Shown piece by piece: positions 12,501 through 34,445 of a stretch of DNA of 64,000 nt. The notes under the pieces are model-generated. The model saw nothing but the letters and a program-made list of their open reading frames with translations. It was not told the origin of the DNA and ran no database searches. Origin of the DNA: Costus lasius (lineage: Eukaryota > Streptophyta > Magnoliopsida > Zingiberales > Costaceae). The translations under genes were made by a program, and so were the position numbers. The DNA lies in contig CM050450.1 in NCBI GenBank assembly GCA_027563935.2, positions 10,089,957-10,153,956 of the forward strand, given 5' to 3'. Numbering within the stretch: the stretch's first letter is position 1; every line of letters begins with the position of its first letter.

Positions 12501-15500
12501 CGCATGAAAACTGATTTTAAACTTGTATTTCAACCTTTGATTGGGCTTGTTTAGCCATTATGTTCCAAGGCAACACCATGAGAAATACTTCAACTTGATC
12601 TTGATTATCAATCTTTTCAAACTTAACCATAGATATTAGAACTATGGTATAAAAAAATTCAGTCCATACCACTTAGTATAAGACGTGTGTACTAGTACTT
12701 TGGTACTAACCAAAATTTAAAACCTTGATTAGAACTTAATTTTACTTAAATGACCCTGAGCATATCAAGATATTTGGCTCTTGAGAACACTTACAGTAAA
12801 GGAAATACTAGTTGGACTTGTGCAAGCTCCCTCGGAGATTTTTGTGCCATTTTGGCAGATTACCTCTGAGTTAAGCTTTACTCATGCTGCATGAAGTTTT
12901 CAAATCCAAAGTGAGCTAACAATAGTTATTCATATAATTTACCATGACTTAATTTGAATATCATTCAATTTATAGTATTAATCGTAGCTGAAGAAGCTGT
13001 ATAGGCCTGGTCATACTGAAGGAAGCCAAAAACATATGAAATTGAAACAACAAGGTGAACTAGTGCAGCAGTGTTTCCTTTCCCATCTTATTTCTGAAAG
13101 TATGGAGTCTAATTCAGTTTCTAGTTAGTGACCAATAGCTATAATAGGAACATTATATATGATCAAGTAGTCTGCTATTATCATTATATTTGATAGCTTA
13201 ACCATGTATGTGAGGCTATTTATGATGTACTTATCATCCCACAACACCTCTGAGACACGGTTGATATTTCAAATGAACTTTGTTCTCATTTATTCATGAA
13301 ATTTCAGAAGATTTGTTAGATCTGGATTGTTAAGATTATCAACCAATGTGCTAGTTCAATGTTCAAACTGACTTGGCTGGTGTCAAACAGTTATCTAAAT
13401 AGTCTGTTTTAGTTTAGTCCTTGGATTAAAGGTCGCATGATTAGCTGACCCTGAGATACTCCAGTAATTTACATGATATGCTGATTCACATTAAAGGTCG
13501 CAGTATACTTGAGGCAATCTGCATCTACTTAGATCCAAAAAGATTTTCGCACCGAATTGGGATTGGAAGAGGATTCATTAGCATCCACATAGAACTGGGT
13601 ACAGGATAAGTTCAAATCAGCAAGATTATAGCATGAGGTCATATTTTATGTGGCCTACCATTTTGAGAAAAATATGACCTCATGCTATAATCTTGCTGAT
13701 TTGAACTTATCCTGTACCCAGTTCTATGTGGATGCTAATGAATCCTCTTCCAATCCCAATTCGGTGCGAAAATCTTTTTGGATCTAAGTAGATGCAGATT
13801 GCCTCAAGTATACTGCTTATAGAACGATTCAAATCATAACACAACCCCTCTTATTTTTTAGTTTTCCCTTTTTGGTGCATATTGATTTTAGGATATAATA
13901 TTCTTGCGCAAGTGTCAATTTTCCCTCTGAAATGGGCCACGAATCTTAGTTTCTCTTATCACCCAGAACCAATTTAACTTTCTAGCATGTATTTTACATA
14001 CAAGTGTTAGAGCATGAGAATAAGGGCATGTTTCCTTGGAGGGAAAACACGAGGGAACGGGCGGATTTCTCTTTTTTCCATGGTTTCTTTGGATGGACGG
14101 ATTCAAAGGGATGGAGAAATGGGTGGACACAGTACCATTCTTCGATTCGGGCAGAAAACGAACGAACGAGCATCTCGCTCGCATGCGACGTCCTCCTCAC
14201 CCGCACCTCCCCTTGCCCCGCTAGTGGAATCCCCCTCCGACAATGCCCCCCACCCCGGCATCCCCCTCTGACAACACGTGGTCATCACTCCCCCTCCCTC
14301 CCTCCCTCCCGGTCGGAGCCACTACTCGTTCCTTCCCTCCCACATTCGCCAATGTAGTCCTCCCGCCCAGTCGGAGCCACCGCTCCCCCCCACCCCCCCG
14401 GGGTGCTGGTCCCCCCACCCCCACACCCACCCACCCACCACCGCGGGGGTGCGACGCTGGTAGTCACTCCCATCGTGGATTTATTTTCTTTTCCCTCTAT
14501 TTTTATATCCTTCCAAGGAAACACACCTGAGGCGAGGAAATTAATATATGCACAGTACACCATGTTATGTACATTATCTTATCCTATTATAATCCTCAAC
14601 AAGCTTTTATGCTTTAAGAAAAGATAATATCCATATGTTAATTTAGACTTAGTCAAAATTTATAATTAATAAAACCATATTAATTAAGTAGATCTAATTT
14701 GTCCACCACCGCGGGGGTGCGACGGTAGTCACTCCCATCGTGGATTTATTTTCTTTTCCCTCTATTTTTATATCCTTCCAAGGAAACACACCTGAGGCGA
14801 GGAAATTAATATATGCACAGTACACCATGTTATGTACATTATCTTATCCTATTATAATCCTCAACAAGCTTTTATGCTTTAAGAAAAGATAATATCCATA
14901 TGTTAATTTAGACTTAGTCAAAATTTATAATTAATAAAACCATATTAATTAAGTAGATCTAATTTGTCACGTTCAATGCTTTCCAAATTCCCCCTTAGTT
15001 GGAGCATGTATGGCAAATCATGTCCAACTTGGTACAAGGCATGAAAGCAATGGTGAGGGGCTCACACACCCACCCACCACCGCGGGGGTGTGACGCTGGT
15101 AGTCACTCCCATCGCGGATTTATTTTCTTTTCCCTCTATTTTTATATCCTTCCAAGGAAACACACCTGAGGCGAGGAAATTAATATATGCACAGTACACC
15201 ATGTTATGTACATTATCTTATCCTATTATAATCCTCAACAAGCTTTTATGCTTTAAGAAAAGATAATATCCATATGTTAATTTAGACTTAATCAAAATTT
15301 ATAATTAATAAAACCATATTAATTAAGTAGATCTAATTTGTCACGTTCAATGCTTTCCAAATTCCCCCTTAGTTGGAGCATGTATGGCAAATCATGTCCA
15401 ACTTGGTACAAGGCATGAAAGCAATGGTGAGGGGGTGATGATAGTTGCAAGATATGAATAATATGAGGAGAGGATAGCATTACGGAGTCTTTGGAGAGAA

Positions 15501-16759
15501 CAACTCTTGCAATGACATACGCCTTGTCCTGGAGAGAGGATGGAGGTAATGGAAATGCAAAGGATACAAAATAGCGGATAGGAGGTATTGGTAGACTCTA
15601 GCCAGAATAACTCATCCAGAGAATAGGGCGAAAGAGATGACCAAGCACAAGAGAAGCAAAGTACTAGAGAGAGGAGAGGAATTAATAGTATTAAAAACTT
15701 TAATTTTATGTTGGATCCTAGTTAATAATAACTATAATAATTAACTATGAACTAACTTGCAAGTTGCAACCTTCCATGCTTTCCAACAAAGAGAATAATT
15801 TCAATTCTACTTGTGACATCACTAAGAGCATCTTCAAATTCAATTTGTTGTGTTCATTAGATAACAAACATGGATTTCTTACTTGTGAAGTCAGATTAAT
15901 TTTCTAGGTATCTTGAATGTCCTTTAGAATTTTCATTGTTGAAAGAAGAAAATTGGAAACTGCTCATTAACCAAAAGTTCTTGAAGGTGCCTTCGAAGTA
16001 TCTAGGCACTTTTTGTCTCCTTGGGCATCACCTAGGGGCTTTCCTAGTCAAGGTGCTGGATGTGTACATGGGTTTTGCTTAGCAGGATGCAAACATGGAT
16101 TTGTTGGAAGGAGGGGAAAGATTCAAATTTTATGTAAGGTTTTTTTTTTCTGAACATATACCAAGTACTAGTTATACTTTGATACTTAACTAAAGAATGT
16201 CAGAAATTCCCATGTTGGTGCCGTACATTTGAACCTTGCAGCATATAGCGGGGGAGCTATGATTTTAAAGTACGATTTAGTGCAGTATTTTTTTGTTTAC
16301 TTGGAAGTAGATTCTAGTTTGGACGTCATGGAAATCAATTGTTTGGAGATCTACTGATCCATATTCCAAAACATATTTTGCTTATCATTAAGTTCATTTA
16401 GTTTGATTTGGCGATATATCTGTGAGCAAAGTTATAGTTTAGATTGACGTATTTAATTTCATACATGATGTCGTATAACTCATTCGTAGTGTTGGGTAAT
16501 TGTCTTTTACGAGTAAAAATGTACTTTATAATTTATTATAAGTTAATGTCTAATTCGATTTGGTCCAACGCCTTGGATAATAGGACCACTGTCAATTGCA
16601 AAACTTAGCTCTTTAAATAGTAACTGTACTACTGTATCTTGTCGGCAAATCTAACTTTTCCTTGATCACAGGGGTGGGCATAATCCATCCTACGTATACC
16701 GGCTTATTGCAGATTATTACTCTGCCTATGATCTCGTGGTGCAGAGGAAAACATCTTGA
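6561..16759 (+). CDS. EIF2B2: Translation initiation factor eIF2B subunit beta, C-terminal two exons (5' part outside window)
   Basis: eIF2B is the guanine nucleotide exchange factor that reloads eIF2 with GTP in the cytosol; beta is a regulatory-core subunit with a Rossmann-like C-terminal domain. Two coding exons are visible. Exon 6561-6754 follows a CAACAG acceptor, encodes LCPLYPHNPEVLLNELK near its start and DYVPPKLVSLF near its end, and stops at GAT AC|GTAAGT. Exon 16672-16759 follows a TCACAG acceptor, encodes GGHNPSYVYRLIADYYSA and ends DLVVQRKTS-stop. The phases match (2 then 1), giving 93 residues joined across a 9,917-nt intron. Plant homologues are about 400 residues, so roughly three quarters of the protein must be encoded before position 1 or in exons I could not find in 1-6560. 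The intron is filled with MITEs, a large palindrome and a triplicated block. Family assignment is from recognition of the conserved C-terminus. Confidence 0.9.
6755..7826. other. eIF2B-beta intron, unassigned part
   Basis: AT-rich intron sequence after the GTAAGT donor. Short frames exist on the minus strand (7046-7237, 7513-7722) but resemble nothing known to me. Confidence 0.5.
7827..8769. mobile_element. Second copy of the CAAGGTTGTTA hAT-like family
   Basis: The ends CAATATTGTTA and TAACAACCTTG form an inverted repeat related to the element at 910-1763. Flanking octamers are GTCATGAG (7819-7826) and GTCAAGAG (8770-8777), seven of eight identical. Just inside the left end is the family motif 'gatctgggtcgtacgg'. 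The interior includes the tandem duplication at 8215-8400 and short frames with no homology. Confidence 0.75.
8215..8400. repeat. Two-copy tandem repeat, period about 92 bp
   Basis: The block containing 'ctcatagtgga', 'ccactcttgacatcact' and 'gaactggctgctc' occurs twice in direct orientation with a few substitutions, inside the hAT-like element. Confidence 0.85.
8879..9170. mobile_element. MITE-like element of the GTTTACTAGGAAGG family
   Basis: The left part contains TTTACTAGGAAAGACGG. The right end reads CCTTCCTAGTAAACACACCC, its inverted counterpart. No target duplication was settled. Related ends flank 9568-10085, 14024-14530 and possibly 51520-52310. Confidence 0.5.
9568..10085. mobile_element. 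MITE-like element of the GTTTACTTGG family
   Basis: The left end GTTTACTTGGATGGACGG and the right end CCCCCCAAGTAAA are inverted relatives. Near 9790-9845 there is a short direct repeat 'gagaacgagccgtgg'. No coding content. The boundaries are approximate. Confidence 0.5.
10341..10565. mobile_element. Foldback MITE with long inverted arms
   Basis: Nearly the whole 225-bp element folds on itself. It starts GGGATAAAACTTGTAA and ends TTACAAGTTTTATCCC, and internal blocks such as ACGGGGACATCACACCCCTT also have their complement on the right arm. It is flanked by TTTGAAG on both sides (10334-10340, 10566-10572). The duplication could be 7 to 10 bp, because CCC adjoins it on both sides, so hAT (8 bp) and Mutator-like (9-10 bp) origins are both open. 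Confidence 0.8.
10566..13499. other. eIF2B-beta intron, unassigned part
   Basis: AT-rich intronic DNA with no exon or clear transposon terminus recognised. A 13-bp direct repeat, ATTAAAGGTCGCA, begins near 13427 and 13490; its second copy runs into the palindrome that follows. Confidence 0.5.
13500..13816. repeat. Perfect inverted repeat, 148-bp arms, 21-bp loop
   Basis: Arm 13500-13647 and arm 13669-13816 are exact reverse complements over all 148 positions as I read them, with no gap, around the centre at 13658. The loop is about 21 bases ('atgtggcctacc...'). No target duplication flanks it. Arm 2 on the plus strand has a short open frame beginning MTSCYNLADLNL and running to a stop about 37 codons later, which might be a captured gene fragment. 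A transcript would form a long perfect hairpin, a possible source of small RNAs. An assembly or cloning artefact is the main alternative. Confidence 0.93.
14024..14530. mobile_element. GC-rich MITE-like element of the GTTTCCTTGGAAGG family
   Basis: The left end reads CATGTTTCCTTGGAGGGAAAA and the right end TATCCTTCCAAGGAAACACACCTG, which are inverted relatives. The interior is unusually C-rich ('ccctccctccctccc', 'cacccacccacc'), which explains the many overlapping frames on both strands. Its right part is duplicated twice more downstream. Confidence 0.6.
14435..15435. repeat. Three direct copies of a 268-371-bp block
   Basis: Copies run about 14435-14702, 14703-15073 and 15074-15435. All start ccaccaccgcgggggtg and continue through the 3' end of the MITE into downstream AT-rich DNA ('gtagatctaatttgt'). 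Copy 1 stops there; copies 2 and 3 continue through 'cacgttcaatgctttcc' to 'aatggtgaggg'. Copies are nearly identical, so the amplification is recent, or else the locus is misassembled. The junctions lie in C/A-rich simple sequence. Confidence 0.95.
15436..16671. other. eIF2B-beta intron, 3' part
   Basis: AT-rich DNA leading to the TTGATCACAG acceptor at 16662-16671. No other feature was recognised. Confidence 0.6.
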
Positions 16760-18490
16760 TTGTGCCTGGCAGATTTTGGGTAAATCTTCAAGCATATGTT
16801 AGATTTTTGGAATTTGAAACCTCACGTGGTGATGTCGCAGGGATTTGAACATGCGTGGGCTTACCCAATTTTTTTTCCTTTTTTTTTTTGGTGTAAAAGT
16901 TCATGTAGTATCGGAAACTGCTACATCCCATCTGCTTGATGATCAGCTAAATAGATAATCAAGCAAAATGTTGATGGCATGTGTGATAAATTGAGTTTTA
17001 TTTTACTTTACGTCCAATGAAATGTGGAGCTCTGTTCGCTGATGGACAAGAAGCCTAAATTTTTTATTCAAACTGAGTAGCCAACTGTTATAGCATGGAT
17101 TTATCATTGTTTTAGTTGTTTGTGGCTGTAAAGGATGTTAAAACTGAGGATAGTTCTGTTCTTTAAAGCCCGTTTGCAAAATTCTGGGCAATTTGTTAGC
17201 ATCTTGGATTCGTCTAATGTGCTATCATGGTTTGGATATTTAACTCTTCTCTCATGCAAAAAGTCGCATTGTTCTGAATAATTTTCCTCGCTCAAATAAA
17301 CTTCTCTTTTGTTATGAAAATGGGAAAAAAGAAACAAAAAGAGGCGAATTGAGATAGGTAGAAGAGGGTGAACTTTTACTTAAAGTAAAAAATTAACAAG
17401 ACAATTGATGGAGAGTGAATTAAGGGCGATAAATGAAATAGATAAATAATACCATTATCAATATATTATTAACTAAAAGTTCCTCAGATAACTCAATAAA
17501 TTGATGTATAATTTTGGAAGAGACATAATCACTTTTATTCCTAAACTAATGTTAAATATTATAATAAATTATTATATTAATTAATCATATACCACTAATA
17601 TACTAATTCATCAATTATTTAATCTCATTAATGCTATTTCTTATTTAATAAATAACAAGAACATAGACCGGATAAAACTATTAAATAATAAATTTCTATG
17701 TACATGATGTATTTATAAAATAATGAAGGGTATAATTTTTTAGAATTGCTTTTGAAAGTAGAACATATTCACAAACAATTACTAAATTTCTATATACATG
17801 ATGTTGTCTAATTTAATGCATTTTAAGATTTTTTTAATAAAATATTAAATTCATCTAGTTCTTATTGCATGATTTTTTTTAGATATTTAAGCTTTTTAAT
17901 TATTTTATAGCATTGATTTTATACATATGCAACTTTTTTTAATGTTTTTATAGCTATTTTTATTATTTTGTATCTCTTCAAGGACTAAGGTACATCTTCA
18001 AAAATCTAAAAGCACATCAAATTTATTTTAAGCAATACATATATAACTATAAAAATTCACAATTACGTTTTAAAAACATATTAAAATATGATAAAATTTT
18101 TCAAAATGTATCAAGATATGCTCCAACAAAATTCTAAACAAGTTTATTAAATTTATGAAAATCTATGAGAACAATTTAAAATACATGTAAATTTGTATGC
18201 TACATTGAAATAAATTAAATGTGATTTATCATAGAATAAACTGACAATAATAGAGCATTCAAAATTGATGATTTTAAACACAGGGCCTGAAATTAAAAAT
18301 TTCCTAATATTAGGGCCTGAAATTGATAATTGTCCGTGATGAACTGATGATATTACATTATTACCACGATTCAAACAGCCCAGAATAGCAGATTTGATCT
18401 ATACTCTTTCCTCCAAAAGCTCGACATACTTTCAATCTAACACTTTTTCTCTCTTCCATTTTCTCAATTACACTGGTCTATTGCAGAGCC
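16760..18490. other. Intergenic region between eIF2B-beta and FIS1
   Basis: Holds the 3' UTR of the upstream gene and the promoter and 5' UTR of FIS1. The middle (17340-18350) is strongly AT-rich with no gene seen. A pyrimidine-rich leader (ctctttcctcc, ttttctctcttcc) lies just before the FIS1 ATG. Confidence 0.6.
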
Positions 18491-21384
18491 ATGGACGCTA
18501 AGATCGCCAAGTTCTTCGATTCCGTTTCGAATTTCTTCAATGGCGGCGATAACATCCCATGGAGCGATCGCGACATCATCGCTGTGAGCAACCATTAACC
18601 AATTCCCCAATGGCGTTGTTCCTTTTTATATTGTTTTGTTCCTCATCGTCGTAAGCTGTGGAACAATCTTTGCTCGGTCATGAAATGAGTAGAGAATGGG
18701 ATTACATTCCAGCTTGAGCAGTTTGATTCGCTTTTCAATATTCCCTTTGAATGTATTTCGCAGATTCGTTCGTTTTCCCCCAAAGAAAGCAATGTGATTG
18801 GTAAAAAAAAGTTATATTATTATTATTTTGTTGTTTTAATTCCTATTATATATTCTCAATGTTTCTTTTTTCTTTACGTTCATTCGCTGTGGTCCATAAT
18901 ACTTTAAAAAGATATCGATCCCCCTATTTCTTGAGGCAGTGATTCAGTGAAGGAATTTCGTTGAGTTTATTGACCCGTGGGGAGTAATCATTTGTTTGAA
19001 ATGTGATGAATCAAGAGGCGATCCACAAATTTGCCCCAGATAGTTAATAGCTTAAAAAGTCAGTAACATGCATCGGCATTGATCTTCAAACTAAATTCTT
19101 AGGTTTTTGGATTGCATTATTGTCCAGGCTTCATCTATTTGATGACAAGATTTGGCTCATATTTAGAAGTACACAAAGAAAGGAACCGAGTAAAATGTCT
19201 CTTCCATTGGACAGGGTTGTGAGAGAGAGGTCGCAGAGAGTGCTGATGGGGAAACGAAGAATCAAAGTCTTATGAGGTTATCATGGGCCCTTGTTCATTC
19301 TAGGCAACCGGAGGATGTAAATCGTGGAATAGCCATGCTTGAAGGTGGCTACCCAACCTTGTTCTCAGCATGTTCTCTACATTTTACGAACCAAATTTAA
19401 TATTATGTTCATGCTTTATTTCGGCTCAGTATCTCTTTGGCTTAGTATCATTTAACAACTCGATCTTAGTAGCTTCTTTGAGCAGTTTGAACAGCGCATT
19501 GCAAGCAAGAGAGAAGCTTTACCTATTAGCTGTTGGCCATTACAGAAGTGGAGACTATCCAAGAAGCAGGGTGCTTCTTGAACAATGTTTGGAGGTCTGT
19601 TCAAATTTCATTGTTTATGTCATAGTCACTCATTGTTTTCTGAAGTGTTTGTTCCCGATTTGTTTGTCTTTATGAATTTGGATATTATCTATATACTACC
19701 ATTTGGTTACAACATATGTTCTGATCCATGACATTTTTAGTCATCACAAAACATATGAATTGAATTTGCATTTTTTTTTCCTTGACAATATTTTCTGACT
19801 ATTTAGCTCTCACAAGTAATATTTGGCTAACAAAGAGTTTAAATTCATCTATTATGTGGGTATCTAGTAATAATACAGGGTCTTGAAGATAATTCCTATT
19901 CTTGGGGAATAAGGCACTTGCTTGAAGATAATAGGCTTGTGATTACCCTATTATTATGAATGCCTTGCTTGGGAATTAAAGTAAATCTATCAAAGAGTGG
20001 AAATAATTATGATGGTTTGAAGTAGTTAGTCCTCGAAAAAGGGATGTGTTTTTCATATAGTGAAATGCTCAGCCTCAAGTAAGACTCAAGGTCTAACTCA
20101 TACTGATAAGTTGAGCTAGGCTTAACGAGTACTAGGCTTTGCCCTATGGCCACAGGAGTTAGTGGATGCTCAAATTTAGGCTAAAGGCCTAGGAGCTTAT
20201 GAGTATTGGTAGACACCACATTAGAGCTTAGGAAGTTGATGGATGCACATCCTGGCACTGGTGGGTCACACTTGGGTTTAATGAGTGTAAGACTCCATCT
20301 AAGAGAACATAGGTTAGTGGGATGTTCAGCCCTCTAGGCTTACGAGTATTGACAGGCTGTGCTAGGGCTTAGTGAGAGCCATCTGAAAGCTTTATTTTGG
20401 GTGATCCCGGCTCTTGGGAAGTTTATTTTGTTTGGAGCTTATTTGATACCTTAGGTTTTTTTTGCTTTTTTTCTAATTACAAGATAAGATAAATCAGAGA
20501 ACTCAAGTGTGCAAGCCCATACATTGTTTTACAAAAGAGGGACTTATCGCTTTTTTTTGGTCCTTAATTCTGATATTGACAAAATTTATGTGTATTCCGA
20601 TTTCTTTATAGCTTAGTTGCATGCAAGTTTCATGGTGCCGCCCCTAAGGGGTTTGAATATGAGAAAGTAACATTTGAGCTTGTTATGTGGTCTTATACTT
20701 GGGAGATTTCAGGCCATGTAATGCATTTGACCTTGGGCCGAAGTGTAGATGGGGTTGACCTCTCAGAAAATCCTATTGCTCTTGAAATGCCTCATTGCAA
20801 GTTGGACATCCAACATCCATGTAACATTAACATTGCTTCATATAAGACCTTGCAATTGAACCTCCAGCTAGTGGACCAAAATGCATGTAAATGTGCTACT
20901 TGTTGAACTTGCAGCCAACCTGGGAAAGCAAATGCCAAACTCTGAATCTCTGGGAAAAAAAATCAGCTGCTAGCAATTTGAATCCGCACACTGCTATTAT
21001 ACTGATATCAATCTCTCAAAGCATTTTTATTTATTTTTTTCCTAAAAACTAAAATGATGTTCCATCAACCTATGCTGTTGCATCCACATTTGATAGCAGG
21101 GGAGTTGTTTTAAATTTAATTGAGGATTTACCTCGACTTGTTTCAGTTTGCACCAGATTGGAGGCAAGCTCTGAACCTCAAAAAGGTAGTGGAAGATAAA
21201 ATCGCCAAAGGTTAGAAAAAGCCTCATGCTTCCTTCTTTTTCCTTTGCTCGGCTCCAATTTCCTGCTGAAAGACCTAACAACATTCATCTTTGGCGAGTA
21301 GATGGAGCTATTGGCATCGGCATCACCGCAACTGCAGTTGGACTTCTGGTGGGTGGGTTCATTGCAGCACTTGCAAGGAAGTAA
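18491..21384 (+). CDS. FIS1: Mitochondrial fission 1 protein (FIS1), complete
   Basis: FIS1 is a tail-anchored outer-membrane protein of mitochondria and peroxisomes that helps recruit the dynamin-related fission machinery. Five coding exons join in phase: 18491-18583, 19215-19344, 19473-19594, 21147-21210 and 21302-21384, giving 163 residues. All introns are GT-AG. The start is MDAKIAKFFDSVSNFF. The cytosolic TPR-like bundle includes the conserved LSWALVHSRQPEDVNRGIAM and LYLLAVGHYRSGDYPRSR stretches, followed by APDWRQALNLKK. The C-terminus has a Gly/Ala-rich membrane anchor (about residues 139-159, IGIGITATAVGLLVGGFIAA) and a short basic tail, ARK, as expected for tail-anchored targeting. 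Length is normal for plant FIS1. Intron 1 (631 nt) and intron 3 (1,552 nt) are the largest. Reading exon 3 without its splice sites gives a 101-codon frame that is not a separate gene. Which plant paralogue (A or B type) it is cannot be said. Confidence 0.95.
19595..21146. other. FIS1 intron 3
   Basis: A 1.55-kb intron. The 20040-20450 part has short diverged repeats ('gcttaggaagttgatggatgc', 'gcttacgagtattg') suggestive of an old insertion. A 73-codon frame at 20685-20906 matches nothing I recognise and lies wholly in the intron. Confidence 0.6.
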
Positions 21385-22630
21385 TCGTATCTATCTAATG
21401 ATATACTTTACAAAGCAATTACTATGATTTATAGTGACATTGGCATCTAAAATATATGCTGTTTGCTTGTCTTGTAAAGTGATTGGTCAAATTCCCCATG
21501 GGTTTTCTGGCCCTGATCTGCGACCATAATGTGGTGAGGATGAGGCTGCAAGATTGTATTTTTGTCAAATCTATATATGATTCACCGAATGGCTTCTCTA
21601 TCATTATTCAAAAATGTTTTACCATCTCAATATTTTCTTAATCCATTTTAAACATATTAAATAGTATATAATAGACATAATAAACAAGAAAAGATATCCA
21701 TTTACTTTATATTGTATTGTTATTCAAAATATATAACAAACGTTATTACTTATCATAATTAATTAAAATATTTCCATTATTTAACAATAATAATTTGAAA
21801 TATTATGAATTATCCTAACAAAGAAATTAAAATGATGAAAAATAAAAAAAAACTCAAATAATATATTTTTGTGAAAGAAATTATCTATATGAGAACCACT
21901 ATTAAAATTACAGGAATTAACATCATAATTCAAACAAATTAAACAATCAAATGGTTGAAAAGTTTTATAAAATCATTTTATATTTAGAGTAGTTAAAGGC
22001 ATCAAGCACTATTCAACGTTTTTCTATTGTTTTAATTATACATACATTAGAAGAATAATTTTATATAAACAGAATTAATATTTGTTTTAAATTAGATATC
22101 TTTCCTTTTAATTTTCATGATAAATAAGTTTTATTATAATTAATGCATAAAATATAATATAAATATTTTAAATGAATTATGCGTGTTAATATACTTATGA
22201 TTTAATTTAATTTAAATTATATAATACTTATTGTTGATAAATTTTAATTTATTATTAATATAATAATAATTATTATTGACATACTACAAAAGATTTGTTA
22301 ATAATTTAATATATAAAACTTTTGAGATTTGTGTCACAGTATAATTTTAATATTTGTAAAATTAGACATGATAATTTGTATTGGGTCATAAACGAGTTGT
22401 GTCAACTGTGATCTGTGAGACTGTGACTGATTAAGCTAACTTGTTTATAATTCGATACGATCCAATTATTTTTAAATCATAAATAAATTAATCTATTTAT
22501 GAGCTAAACGATTATGAATCATCTGAACTCACCTAATTTCATGTGGAGTGAAGTTAGATCAGCGGATCGGGTCAGAGTTTATAAGTCTACGTGAAATGCA
22601 ATTAAAGTACAGCTTAAAAATTCTAAATTA
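21385..22630. other. FIS1 3' UTR and AT-rich intergenic DNA
   Basis: Very AT-rich from 21600 to 22370. A stretch at 22380-22580 ('gggtcataaacgagttgtgtcaa', 'ggatcgggtcag') is a diverged relative of the 'acccgacacgacccg' hAT-like element at 58830-59346. No gene is seen. Confidence 0.5.
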
Positions 22631-22819
22631 TTGCCCGACTTAGGCCATTTTTTTCGTGCAAAAACGCGCTCCGGGCGCGGCCCAATTAAAAAGAATAATT
22701 TAATTACAGACGACGTGCGTGTTCAAGTCGTGCCACGTTGCCGCCGCTCAGCTACCTCACGACGTACCAGCCGTGTGCGATCCGAGCCAGTTAATGCGGC
22801 AAAAATTCCTGCGAAGAGT

Positions 22820-22869
22820 CCCTTCTCCACAGCTTGTGGAGAAGGGTTCCAATTTGATAGCCAAATTGG
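22820..22869. repeat. Two adjacent short palindromes upstream of the ArfGAP gene
   Basis: CCCTTCTCCACA and TGTGGAGAAGGG (22820-22846) form a perfect 12-bp stem with a 3-nt spacer. Two bases later CCAATTTG and CAAATTGG (22849-22869) form a perfect 8-bp stem with a 5-nt loop. They could be protein-binding dyads or a remnant of an insertion. Confidence 0.85.
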
Positions 22870-22990
22870 ATCTAAAAAAATTTAAAAAAAATATTATGGT
22901 GATCTACTTATCGAGATCTATCCAATGGTATAAACATCGTCGCAATCCGAATCTTGTACGCTGAGAAAAAAATTGGAGAAGGTTTAATAG

Positions 22991-23048
22991 AATTGCTCAG
23001 TTAATGCCGAGAAGGGTCCCTTCACCGTACAATTGCTCAGTTAATGCC
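22991..23048. repeat. 19-bp direct repeat in the ArfGAP upstream region
   Basis: AATTGCTCAGTTAATGCC occurs twice, beginning near 22991 and 23031. The intervening DNA contains 'gagaagggtccc', which echoes the palindrome at 22820. The function is unknown. Confidence 0.8.
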
Positions 23049-23542
23049 CTCCACGCTGCCATCTGGCGCCGCGCGCCAATCTGTCTTCCTCCATCACCTT
23101 TCCGTGACTTACGCCTAACAAACTCGCCTCCTATAACTAAAAACTTATGTACCCTATCTCACCAACTCACCCAACACGCGGATCATATAGATATACATCC
23201 AACGGAAAGCTGGTATGTTGATGGGTGTGCCTTTGAATGTGTCAATTACAAAATGAATGTTTCTTTTAAACAATGAAGTGGCCGACTAGCCAATTCATTA
23301 GGTTCCTAACGGCCCCCTTCTGGACTCATTGTTTTATGCTTTTTCTGTTTTCGTATTTATCATTGAAAAATAAAAAAAATCCAGTGGGAACAAAAATTAT
23401 ATATAAAAAATAAAAGGTCGTTGCGCATACATCCGTTCGCTGCTTCGTTGCCGGCGTCGCACGGATCGCCATTTCGTCGATTGGATTACTTTAATCATTT
23501 GGATGCGACGGTGAAGACTCCGTTGGCCCGCTCGATGCACAG

Positions 23543-23625
23543 GTAAACCGCACAATTTTCTATATTTTTTGCTCAATTTGAATCGGTTGAAACCTTTTTT
23601 TCTTCTTCTTTTTCTCTCTATGCAG
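23543..23625 (+). other. Probable 5'-UTR intron of the ArfGAP gene
   Basis: CACAG|GTAAAC at 23543 and a T-rich tract ending TATGCAG at 23625 bracket an 83-nt candidate intron in the leader. The start codon follows at 23705. Inferred from splice consensus only. Confidence 0.55.
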
Positions 23626-23704
23626 ATAGCGATACCGCGAGGGTTTTTCCTTCGATCGGAAGGGGGGACTGTTGAATGTGGTCGCGGTGGGCGTTGTTGT
23701 GTAA

Positions 23705-34445
<10,741 letters not shown>

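Noticed and set aside
14004..14563. Many overlapping frames on both strands
   Set aside because: They arise from the C-rich interior of a MITE-like element and have no homology.
19370..19675. 101-codon plus-strand frame as its own gene
   Set aside because: It is FIS1 exon 3 read through into both flanking introns.
20685..20906. 73-codon frame in FIS1 intron 3
   Set aside because: No family match, and using it as an exon would break the conserved FIS1 order.
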